A stretch of DNA of 64,000 nt from Blastomonas ursincola (lineage in GTDB: Bacteria; Pseudomonadota; Alphaproteobacteria; Sphingomonadales; Sphingomonadaceae): contig NZ_VDES01000002.1 in assembly GCF_013607875.1 (NCBI RefSeq), positions 1,308,297 through 1,372,296 on the forward strand. The letters run 5' to 3'. Under the pieces are notes generated by a model. The model was not told where the DNA came from. It saw only the letters and a program-made list of their open reading frames with translations, and did no database searches. The translations under genes and the position numbers were made by a program. Position 1 is the stretch's first letter. Every line of letters starts with the position of its first letter. Below, one piece after another: positions 8,073 through 16,189 of the stretch.

Positions 8073-11046
8073 CGGCCTCCGGCTGAAAGGGCTGCGCGCT
8101 GGCCTGGCATTGCTGCTGCTCGCCGTGCTCGCCCCGCTCTGCGGCGCGCAGCCGATGGCGGCAGAGGCCGACCCGTCGCTGCCGCTGCCGGGCTACAAGC
8201 TGCACCACTGGTCGCTTGAGGAAGGCTCGCCGAGTCGGATCAACGCGATCGCCCAGTCGCGCGACGGCTTTTTGTGGATAGGGGGCGTCGACGGCCTGTT
8301 CCGGTTCGACGGCATCCGCTTCGAACGCATTGGCCCGCGCCCGACCGATCCCGACCGCATCGTGGTCGCACGGCTGCTCGCGGCGCGCGACGGGACGCTG
8401 TGGATCGGCCTCGCGCGCCGCAAAGGCATGATGGTCTGGCACAATGGCAGGCTCGCCGATGCCGGCATGCCCAACCCCTCGCGCGAGGTAAGCGATATTG
8501 CGCAAGGGCCCGATGGGGCGATCTGGGTCACCCGTGGTGGGCGCGGGACCCAGTCGCTCGCGCGCTGGCATAAAGGGCGCTGGACCGAGTTCGACACGCG
8601 CTCTGGCCTGCCCGAAAAGCCCGCCTGGAACCCGCTGTTCGCGCGCGACGGGACATTGTGGCTGACGATCGAGGACGCTGTCTATCGCAAGGCCGCGAAT
8701 GCCGATCGGTTCGTGCCCACCGGGATCACCACCGAGCCGCGCGCGACGCTGGCCGAGGCACCCGATGGAACGATCTGGCTGACCGAAAAGACGCGCACAC
8801 GCCCGATTGCCAGGAACGGCCAGGTGATCCGCGACAGCTCCGGTTTTGCCATTCCCTTCGGCATCCGCACCGTGTTCGACCGACAGGGCGATCTGTGGAT
8901 TGCCACCTGGAGCGACGGCGTGTTCCGGGTCCGCACGCCCGCCAGCCCGACCCGGACCTTGGCGCATCTCACGACGCGCAACGGGCTGCTGTCTGATCCG
9001 GTGCGTGCGGTGTTCGAGGATCGCGAGGGCAATGTCTGGATCGGCGGCGAGATGGGGCTGAACATGGTCCGCAAGGTGCCGATCAGCCCTGCGCTGGGCG
9101 TGCCCAGCGACCCTGCGACCAACCGCATGCTGGCCACGGACAGCGCCGGCCATGTCTATGCCGCCAACGACACGACGCTGTTCGAAATCCGACCCGGCGA
9201 GCAGGCCAGGGCGATTTTCACCTCGCCGACCGTGATCGAGGCGATCTGTGCGGCGCGGGGCGAGGGCATCTGGATCGTACTGCGCGGCAAGGCCATGCGC
9301 TGGGTGGGCGGAAGGATCGGTGCAACCTCGCCGCTGCCTGACAGCTTCGCTGCCAATTCGTGCGGTGAGGATGCGGACCGGCGGCTCTGGCTGCCCGCGC
9401 TGCAAAAGGGGCTGTTCGTGCTCGAACGGGACAGGGCGCGTGCCTGGCCGGGGGTGGTCGGCAAGACGCATATTCCCGGCAATGTCGCGATCATGGCCGA
9501 TGGGCGCGCTGCCATCCATTTCCGGGGAGAAGCACCGGTGGGCAATAGCGCGTTGCCGTTCGTGGCGCTGGACGACAAGGCGGTGGCCAGCGATGGCATC
9601 GAAGGGCTGCTGCCGGGCAGGCGCACCCTCTTTACCAGCGGTGCGGCAGGGCTGGCTGCGCCGCTGCTGCCGGGCAAACCGCTGCTCGATTCCGGTCGCT
9701 ATCCCTGGGCGAGCTCGATCAACGGTATGGTGCAGACCGAGGCAGGGGACACCTGGACCATCGGCGACCTGGGCGTGGTGCGGCTGAGAACCGCCGATCT
9801 CGACCGCGCGTTCGCCCGGCCCGGTGCTGTTGTGCCCTATCGGCTGTTCGACTTTCGTGAGGGCCTGGGCAGCTTCGCCCAGAAATCGTCCGGCGCGCAG
9901 ATCGTCTCGGGAAGAGACGGACGCATCTGGTTTGCCACCCGCGACACGATCGAAACCGTCGACCCTGCGACCTTCGTCCGCAACGACCGCCCGCCCGACA
10001 AGATGATCCGCGCACTGACGGTTGGCCAGCAGACGGTGATGGCGCGGCCAGGCATCCGCCTGGACGCCAATGTCACCGCGCTCGCCATCGAATATACCGC
10101 CACGGTGCTTGCAGCGCCCGACCGTGCGCGCTTCCGTTACCGGCTGATCGGACAGCAGGATCAATGGATCGATGCCGGGCCGCGCCGGACGGCAACCTTT
10201 TCGGACTTGGGCCCCGGCGACTATCGCTTCGAACTCATGGCCGCGAACGAGGATGGGGTGTGGAGCCGCGAACCTGCCGTGCTCGAATTCACCATCGCGC
10301 ATGCCATCCACCAGACATGGTGGTTCCGCTCGCTTGCGCTGCTCGCGCTTCTGGGCTTGCTTTATCTGCTCTACACCCTGCGCCTGCAGCAGGTCAGCAG
10401 CCGGGTGCGCGTGCGGATGCTCGTGCGCACCAGCGAGCGCGAACGGATCGCGCGCGAGCTGCACGATACGATGATTCAGGGTGTGCAGGGACTGATCCTG
10501 CGTTTTCAGGCTGTTGCAGACCGTTTTGCGCATGATCCCGAGGCCCAGGCGATCCTGCAGCCGGCGCTTGAACGCGCCGAAGAGGTGCTGGTCGAAGGCC
10601 GCGATCGCGTCACGGGGCTGCGCACACCGCGGTTGCGCGATTTCTGCGAGGAACTGGCCCGGCTGCTGGGCAACGGCATGTATCCGCAGGACCGGATCGC
10701 GCCGATCCAACTGACCCAGATCCCGCGTCCGATCGCGCCCGAGATCATCGACGACCTGCTGGCGGTGCTGGGCGAGGCGCTAAACAATGCCGTGGCGCAC
10801 TCGCAGGCGAGCCGGATCGAGCTCGGCGTGCGTTTCGGCCGATGGACCTTCGGTGCCTATGTCCGCGATAACGGCATCGGGATGCACGAAACGATCATCT
10901 CCGATGGCGGGCGCCCGGGCCATTTCGGGCTGCTCGGCATGAAGGAGCGGATCGAGGCGATCGGCGGCAAGCTGATCGTCGAGAGTGCGAACGGCTTCGG
11001 CACGGTGGTCGAACTGCAGATCCCCGCGCGCGTCGCCTATGCCTGA
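8062..11046 (+). CDS. Sensor histidine kinase with periplasmic beta-propeller (Y_Y_Y type)
   Basis: A 994-aa membrane sensor kinase that starts at a TTG inside the end of the regulator gene. It has a signal peptide (LALLLLAVLAPLCGA), then some 600 residues of repeated propeller motifs of the form DGxLWIGxxxG (for example RDGFLWIGGVDGLFRF and REGNVWIGGEMG). A Y_Y_Y-like domain follows (FRYRLIGQQDQW), then one membrane helix (SLALLALLGLLYLLY). The cytosolic HisKA_3 box is ERIARELHDTMIQG with H801, and the HATPase has EALNNAVAHS, VRDNGIGM and GHFGLLGMKERI. This resembles hybrid-type polysaccharide or nutrient sensors, but without a fused receiver. The ligand is unknown. Confidence 0.92.
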   Translation: MSFDGLRLKGLRAGLALLLLAVLAPLCGAQPMAAEADPSLPLPGYKLHHWSLEEGSPSRINAIAQSRDGFLWIGGVDGLFRFDGIRFERIGPRPTDPDRIVVARLLAARDGTLWIGLARRKGMMVWHNGRLADAGMPNPSREVSDIAQGPDGAIWVTRGGRGTQSLARWHKGRWTEFDTRSGLPEKPAWNPLFARDGTLWLTIEDAVYRKAANADRFVPTGITTEPRATLAEAPDGTIWLTEKTRTRPIARNGQVIRDSSGFAIPFGIRTVFDRQGDLWIATWSDGVFRVRTPASPTRTLAHLTTRNGLLSDPVRAVFEDREGNVWIGGEMGLNMVRKVPISPALGVPSDPATNRMLATDSAGHVYAANDTTLFEIRPGEQARAIFTSPTVIEAICAARGEGIWIVLRGKAMRWVGGRIGATSPLPDSFAANSCGEDADRRLWLPALQKGLFVLERDRARAWPGVVGKTHIPGNVAIMADGRAAIHFRGEAPVGNSALPFVALDDKAVASDGIEGLLPGRRTLFTSGAAGLAAPLLPGKPLLDSGRYPWASSINGMVQTEAGDTWTIGDLGVVRLRTADLDRAFARPGAVVPYRLFDFREGLGSFAQKSSGAQIVSGRDGRIWFATRDTIETVDPATFVRNDRPPDKMIRALTVGQQTVMARPGIRLDANVTALAIEYTATVLAAPDRARFRYRLIGQQDQWIDAGPRRTATFSDLGPGDYRFELMAANEDGVWSREPAVLEFTIAHAIHQTWWFRSLALLALLGLLYLLYTLRLQQVSSRVRVRMLVRTSERERIARELHDTMIQGVQGLILRFQAVADRFAHDPEAQAILQPALERAEEVLVEGRDRVTGLRTPRLRDFCEELARLLGNGMYPQDRIAPIQLTQIPRPIAPEIIDDLLAVLGEALNNAVAHSQASRIELGVRFGRWTFGAYVRDNGIGMHETIISDGGRPGHFGLLGMKERIEAIGGKLIVESANGFGTVVELQIPARVAYA

Positions 11047-11055
11047 TCCCGCTCG

Positions 11056-12780
11056 TCAGCGCGCAGAACGAGCCGTACCCCCGCTACCGTCCGTGGCCAT
11101 GGCCTTGGCGAGCGGAACATGGGCCCACAATTTGCCGACCTCGTCGTCCAGCCCGGTCAGGTCATAGCGCAGCAGCGATACCGGAAGGCGGCCCGTGTTC
11201 ATCAGATAATCGTGAAAGTCCTTGATCCGGAACGCATCGCCCAGCTGCCGACGCCGGTCGACCAGCATTTTCTGCAGCTGCATCGCGCCGATCGTGTAGG
11301 TCATGCCATAGCCCGGGGGACGACGGATATAGATGCCCGCATCGACCCGCGCGACATCGTCGTCGAGATAGGGCGTCCACTCCTTCCAGAAGGCCATGGC
11401 CTCACCGACCGTCATCTCGTTGCGCTGCATCTTCACGTCGCCGATCGTGCGCGCGGCGCGGAAAAGGCCGAAAATGTAGATCAGCTCGCGGGTGCGCGGG
11501 CGGTCGTCGAACAGCCCCAGTTGCAGCGCCTGTTCCTCCAGATAGAAGCCCCAGCCTTCGGTGCGCCCGCTGTCGCTGATATGGCGGCGGATCGGGTGCG
11601 TCACCCGCGCGCCGGTCATCCCGTCGAAGCGATGGCCGGGAAAGGTCGCGTGAAGATGGTCGGGCGAGGCGTCGCGGAACTGCACCTGCTCCCAGAACAT
11701 CGGGCCCTTGGGTCGCACGACCCAGGGAGCATTGAAGCCGACCGCCTGATAGGTGCCTGGAATGTAATCGGGGATCGTGATGATGTCCTCATCGCGCAGC
11801 CAGGCGCGAATCTTGGCGTCGGTGCCCGCGAGCTGGGCCTCATATTCCTCGCCACTGGTCGGCAGCTGGAGTTCGGGCAGCTTGCGGTTGCGATGACGCT
11901 CGGTCGCATAGTTGGACCAGTGCCGCTCGAGCTCGCGCTCGGCCAGGGTGACGATCTCGTCCGAATCATAGGGCATCAGCCTGACATGGTGGAGGAACCA
12001 GTCATAGGCGGGCTTGCCGACGCCCGCCGCTGCCGTCATCTTCGGCCGCCCGGCCACCAGCCAGTCGCGAAAGCCCGCGATCGCGGCCTGAGCCGCATCG
12101 ATATCGGGCAGCAGATCGGGCTGCTGCGTCGCGGCGCGCGCGCGCAGATCGGCGAACCAGCCGATCAGCCCTGCCGGCTCGACCGCGCGATAGGGCATGC
12201 CATGGCCGACCCCGTCGCCGTTCGAAAGGCTGTGAATGGCAAGATCGGCATAATCCGCCGCAACCGAATCGAGGTTGATTCGCGCCTGGGCCAGATAGGC
12301 CGGGATTGCGCGGATGCGCGCCTTGAACGCCTCGCTCTGGTCAGGCTTGAGCGGCAGGTCGGTATAAGCCAGCCGCTGCAGTTCATCGACATACATGCCC
12401 GGATCGCGCGCCCAGGGCTTGGTGATGTTCAGCGTGAAATCGGCAAGGTCCATCTGCGCGCGAACGGCAAGATAATCGACCTGCTGATGCCGGTCCCAGC
12501 GGGCGACCGCAAAGCCGGGCAACTGGGCCTGGAATTCAGCCAGTTCGGCGCGGCGCCTGGCGACGGTCTGAGGGCTGTAATCGACAATGCCGTTCACCGC
12601 CTTGGGCGTTTTCCACGCGTTGAAGCGAGCGAAGAGTGTTTCGAAATCGGCATAGAATCCGGTGCCATTGGGCGGACCTGCAGGTTGCGGTGCCGCTGCG
12701 GCAGGCGCCGTCTGGGCCAGCGCGACGCTGCCGGGCGCGGCGAGCAGAATCGCAAGAGTCGCAAGAGATGTCAGGCGCAT
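11056..12780 (-). CDS. DUF885 family protein, putative peptidase with altered metal motif
   Basis: A 574-aa secreted DUF885 protein. The start at 12780 has AAAGGAG upstream and gives a Sec leader ending VALAQ. The family normally carries an HE-x-x-PGH motif and a downstream EGW-x-x-Y-x-E motif, similar to zinc metallopeptidases. Here the first motif reads HATFPGH (H377 to H383), with Ala where Glu is expected, while the second (TEGWGFYLEE, E408) is intact. Catalysis may therefore be lost or changed. It is one of four DUF885 paralogues within 20 kb. It faces away from the large TonB receptor and ends 9 bp from the sensor kinase gene. Confidence 0.82.
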   Translation of the reverse strand: MRLTSLATLAILLAAPGSVALAQTAPAAAAPQPAGPPNGTGFYADFETLFARFNAWKTPKAVNGIVDYSPQTVARRRAELAEFQAQLPGFAVARWDRHQQVDYLAVRAQMDLADFTLNITKPWARDPGMYVDELQRLAYTDLPLKPDQSEAFKARIRAIPAYLAQARINLDSVAADYADLAIHSLSNGDGVGHGMPYRAVEPAGLIGWFADLRARAATQQPDLLPDIDAAQAAIAGFRDWLVAGRPKMTAAAGVGKPAYDWFLHHVRLMPYDSDEIVTLAERELERHWSNYATERHRNRKLPELQLPTSGEEYEAQLAGTDAKIRAWLRDEDIITIPDYIPGTYQAVGFNAPWVVRPKGPMFWEQVQFRDASPDHLHATFPGHRFDGMTGARVTHPIRRHISDSGRTEGWGFYLEEQALQLGLFDDRPRTRELIYIFGLFRAARTIGDVKMQRNEMTVGEAMAFWKEWTPYLDDDVARVDAGIYIRRPPGYGMTYTIGAMQLQKMLVDRRRQLGDAFRIKDFHDYLMNTGRLPVSLLRYDLTGLDDEVGKLWAHVPLAKAMATDGSGGTARSAR

Positions 12781-13245
12781 GGGACGGTCTCCTTTCCCCA
12801 TTGCCGGCACGGCGCTCTGGCCGTTGCGCGGCATCGATCGCTTAGAACGAAAAAAGCGTGAATATGGGTATAGTGTGGCGGTCGCCCGAGCTCGTCAAGC
12901 GCTGAATTGATGCTTTCGAGGCAACGGTTGCAAGGGCCTGGCGCAACAGTGGAGGCACGCCGCCGGAATCGCTCGTGATCCACTGCGATGAGACCGTTCG
13001 TCGAAAAAAATCCTACTTTTAACAATATCATGCTGATTGAACCGTACAGCGCTGCTCCCCTCGGCGCGGGAGGGGCTCGCAACCGAAAATTATGCAAACT
13101 GGCCCTGAAAGATATTTTTCTTCCAGGGCGATTGACGGCTTTGCGACAATATGCTCAAAATCACGCAACTGTTCACGGGAATGATCGATCATCAGATCGG
13201 CGGTCGTGACGTTCGCAGGCGAGCGTTCATATCAGGGAGTTCAAA
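12781..13245. other. 465-bp divergent intergenic region
   Basis: This gap separates the minus-strand DUF885 gene from the plus-strand TonB receptor gene. It is AT-richer than its surroundings. It holds an imperfect 11-bp inverted repeat (13102-13129) and a 12-bp palindrome ATGATCGATCAT (13181-13192). A TTGACG hexamer at 13132-13137 lacks a convincing partner at -10. A 73-codon open frame inside it has no coding features and is not called. Confidence 0.7.
13102..13129. promoter_or_regulatory. Inverted repeat upstream of the TonB receptor gene
   Basis: GCCCTGAAAGA (13102-13112) and TCTTCCAGGGC (13119-13129) form an 11-bp dyad with a single mismatch and a 6-base AT-rich centre. Position and AT-rich core suit an operator better than a terminator. 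Confidence 0.45.
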
Positions 13246-16101
13246 ATGGTCATGAAGCGGGTTGGAATTCAGCGAGCGGCATTGAAGTGCGGATCGGCAC
13301 TGATGCTCACTCTGGCAGCGACGAGCGCGGCTTTCGCGCAGGATCAGGCGGCGGATCAGGAGCAGGCCGATGGCGAGGCGACCGATTCGATCGTCGTCAC
13401 CGGTTCGCGCATTCCGCGCCCCGATGTCGAATCGAACAGCCCGGTCAATGTCATCGGCGAAGAGGAAATCAAGCTTTCGGTCACCGTCGAAAGCGAGCAG
13501 CTGCTCAATGCGCTGCCGCAGGCCGTGGCCGGGCAGGGTGCGCAGTCGAACTCGGGCAACCTTTCGGCGACCGTCAACCTGCGCGGTCTGGGCGCGGTAC
13601 GCACGCTGGTGCTGCAGAACGGCCGCCGCATCGTCGGTGCGTCGCAGGACGGCGTGGTCGACTTGAACCTGATCCCGCCCTCGCTGGTGTCGCGCGTCGA
13701 GGTTGTGACCGGCGGTGCATCGGCGGTCTATGGTTCGGACGCGATGGCCGGTGTCGTCAACTTCGTGATGAAGGACGATTTCGAGGGCTTCGAGGTCGGC
13801 GGCTTCTACGGCATCAGCGATGAGGGCGATGCCGCGCGCTACAATCTGGAATTCACCGCCGGCGGCAACTTCGCCGATGGCCGGGGCAATATCGTCTTTC
13901 ACGGCAGCTATTTCGACCGTGCGCAGCTGGTCGGTGCCAAGCGCGACCATGCGATCGTGTTTCTCGCCGATGCCGTCGTCAACGGCCAGCCGACACTGGT
14001 GCCGGCGGGCAATGGCGTGACGCCGCAGGGCACGATCTTCTCGCCCCAGCTGGTGGGTCTGCGCGACCGCGCGGGCACGGCGATCGGTACCGCAGGCATC
14101 TTCTTCGCGCCCGAAGGCTGGCGCGCCTATCGCACGTCGGACGGCTTCAACGACCGCGTGTTCACCAACCTGCAGATGCCGATGAAGCGCTTGCAGGCGT
14201 CGGTTCTGGGCCATTACGACATCAACGATTCGGTTACCGCGTTCTGGGAAGGTTCGTACGTCCAGAACAAGATCAACTCGACCCTGGGTGCGGTGCCGAT
14301 GAGCAGCTCGGGCTTCATCCCCGGTTTCCAGCTCGATCTGCGCAACCCCTATCTCGACCCCAGCCTGCGCGAATTCCTGCGGGTGAACCTCGATCAGGAC
14401 GGCAACAATCTGGTGCCGGTCAACATCAACCGCCGCCTGCTCGACGGCGGCAACCGCACCAGCGACCAGACGCGCGATTTCTATCGCATCGTGCTGGGGC
14501 TGAAGGGCGCGCTGACCGATCGCCTCAACTGGGAAGTCTTCTACAACCAGGGCGAGAACAAGATCGTCGACAAGCAGGGCGGCGGCGTGCTGATCGACAA
14601 TTTCGCGAACAGCTTCCTGACCAACCCGGCCAATCCGTTCGATTGCGCCGTGGCGGATCCGCGCTGCGTCACCATCAATCCGTTCGGCTTCGGGTCGCTG
14701 ACGCCCGAGATGCTGGCCTATATCTCGACCGACCTGACCAATATCACCAACCTCAAGCAGAGGCAGATCGGTGGTAGCGTTACCGGCACGCTGTTCTCGC
14801 TGCCGGCGGGCGATGTCGGCATCTCGGTCGGCGCAGAGTACCGCAAGGAAAGTTCGCAGTTCGATCCCGACCAGCTTTATGTCCAGGGCAAGGCGCTGTC
14901 GCGTTCGGCAGGTCTCAGCCCGACCGGCGGCTCGTTCGATGTCGCCGAGCTATACGGCGAAGTCTATGTGCCGATCCTTGCCGACACCCCCGGCTTCGAG
15001 CTGCTGGCGTTCGAAGGCGGCGCGCGCTTCTCCGACTATTCGACCGCGGGCAAGGTCTATTCGTACAAGATGGGCGGTGAATGGTCGCCGTTCCGCGGCC
15101 TCAAGTTCCGCGGTCTCTACCAGCGTGCAGTACGTGCGCCGAACGTGGTCGAGCTGTTCTCGGGCGCGACCAACACCGCGCCGCAGGCGGTCGACTTCTG
15201 TAATGCGGATGCGGGACGCACCCAGGCGGAGCGCGACTTCTGCGTCAATTCGCTCGGTGTTCCGGCCAGCGTGATCAACGTCTTCCAGCAGGAAAACCAG
15301 CAGATCCGCGCTGTCACCGGCGGCAACCCGAACCTGCAGGAAGAAACGTCGGACACCTGGTCGGTCGGCGCGGTCATCCGCCCCGAATTCATCCCCGGCC
15401 TCCAGCTCACGATCGATTATTACAACATCAAGATTGACGACGCGATCGGATCGTTCGGTGGTGGCCTGCAGTCGGTGATCAACGCGTGCAACGCCAACCT
15501 GTCGCTGACCAACATCTTCTGCCAGCCGCTGCGCAACCGCACGCCCGACGGCCAGCTGATCGACGTGCCGCTGCTCAACGCCAATATCGCCAAGCTCGAG
15601 ACCTCGGGCGTCGATTTCCGTCTCGACTATCGCTATCAGCTGCGGGAAGGCAGCAGCCTCAACTATTTCATTGCGGGCAGCTATCTGATCGAGGCGATCA
15701 CGCAGGGCAGTCCGGTGGCCGCACCGGTCGACTGTGCCGGCTATATCGGCGGCGGCAGCTGCACCACGGCCAACCCGACCTGGCGCATCACGCAGCGTCT
15801 GACCTGGGATGTGGACAATTTCCAGATCTCGCTGCGTCACCGCTTCCTGCAGTCGACCAAGGATGGGCGCATTGCTGGGGCGATCGCGTCGGGCACGCCG
15901 GCTCCGCTGCTGGCGCGACCCGAGACGGGTGACGTCCATTATTTCGACCTCAGCGCCAATCTCAACGTGACCGAGAAGTTCCGTTTCTATGCCTCGATCG
16001 ACAATCTGCTCGATCGCGATCCGCCCTTCTATCTGTTCGAGCGTGAGACGTTCGACGCGATCGGACGGCGTTTCACGGTTGGCTTCACCGCCAACTTCTG
16101 A
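13246..16101 (+). CDS. Large TonB-dependent receptor (951 aa)
   Basis: A 951-aa outer-membrane active transporter. The ATG at 13246 follows AGGGAG by 6 bases; a second ATG at 13252 is possible. The Sec leader ends AAFAQ, then a TonB-box-like stretch (SIVVTGSRI), a plug domain (NVIGEEEIKLS, ALPQAV, VNLRGLGAVRTLVLQNGRR, 19 residues) and a 22-strand-type barrel closing on FTVGFTANF. It belongs to the long oar-like receptors common in Sphingomonadales, which often import peptides or glycans rather than siderophores. The next genes encode secreted peptidases, so a peptide substrate is the simplest inference. Tandem hairpins separate it from the S9 peptidase gene. Confidence 0.92.
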   Translation: MVMKRVGIQRAALKCGSALMLTLAATSAAFAQDQAADQEQADGEATDSIVVTGSRIPRPDVESNSPVNVIGEEEIKLSVTVESEQLLNALPQAVAGQGAQSNSGNLSATVNLRGLGAVRTLVLQNGRRIVGASQDGVVDLNLIPPSLVSRVEVVTGGASAVYGSDAMAGVVNFVMKDDFEGFEVGGFYGISDEGDAARYNLEFTAGGNFADGRGNIVFHGSYFDRAQLVGAKRDHAIVFLADAVVNGQPTLVPAGNGVTPQGTIFSPQLVGLRDRAGTAIGTAGIFFAPEGWRAYRTSDGFNDRVFTNLQMPMKRLQASVLGHYDINDSVTAFWEGSYVQNKINSTLGAVPMSSSGFIPGFQLDLRNPYLDPSLREFLRVNLDQDGNNLVPVNINRRLLDGGNRTSDQTRDFYRIVLGLKGALTDRLNWEVFYNQGENKIVDKQGGGVLIDNFANSFLTNPANPFDCAVADPRCVTINPFGFGSLTPEMLAYISTDLTNITNLKQRQIGGSVTGTLFSLPAGDVGISVGAEYRKESSQFDPDQLYVQGKALSRSAGLSPTGGSFDVAELYGEVYVPILADTPGFELLAFEGGARFSDYSTAGKVYSYKMGGEWSPFRGLKFRGLYQRAVRAPNVVELFSGATNTAPQAVDFCNADAGRTQAERDFCVNSLGVPASVINVFQQENQQIRAVTGGNPNLQEETSDTWSVGAVIRPEFIPGLQLTIDYYNIKIDDAIGSFGGGLQSVINACNANLSLTNIFCQPLRNRTPDGQLIDVPLLNANIAKLETSGVDFRLDYRYQLREGSSLNYFIAGSYLIEAITQGSPVAAPVDCAGYIGGGSCTTANPTWRITQRLTWDVDNFQISLRHRFLQSTKDGRIAGAIASGTPAPLLARPETGDVHYFDLSANLNVTEKFRFYASIDNLLDRDPPFYLFERETFDAIGRRFTVGFTANF

Positions 16102-16114
16102 TTGCTAGCGCAAG

Positions 16115-16166
16115 GGCCGCAGCGGCATCATGTCGCTGCGGCCTATGGGCCGCCTTGTTAGGCGGC
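16115..16166. terminator. Tandem hairpins between receptor and peptidase genes
   Basis: GGCCGCAGCG (16115-16124) pairs with CGCTGCGGCC (16134-16143). A second small stem, GCCGCC (16149-16154) with GGCGGC (16161-16166), follows at once. Neither is followed by a T-run. They may act as a partial terminator or an mRNA-processing and stability element that lowers expression of the peptidase genes relative to the receptor. Confidence 0.5.
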
Positions 16167-16189
16167 AGATCCAGACTGGGGTTGGGTTG

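Noticed and set aside
8035-10710. 891-aa open frame antisense to the sensor kinase gene
   Set aside because: The composition is a mirror of the kinase gene (many Arg, His, Pro, Gly); the plus strand has unmistakable kinase and propeller motifs.
12988-13209. 73-codon open frame in the gap before the TonB receptor gene
   Set aside because: No ribosome site, AT-rich non-coding context, no coding bias, and it crosses two palindromes.
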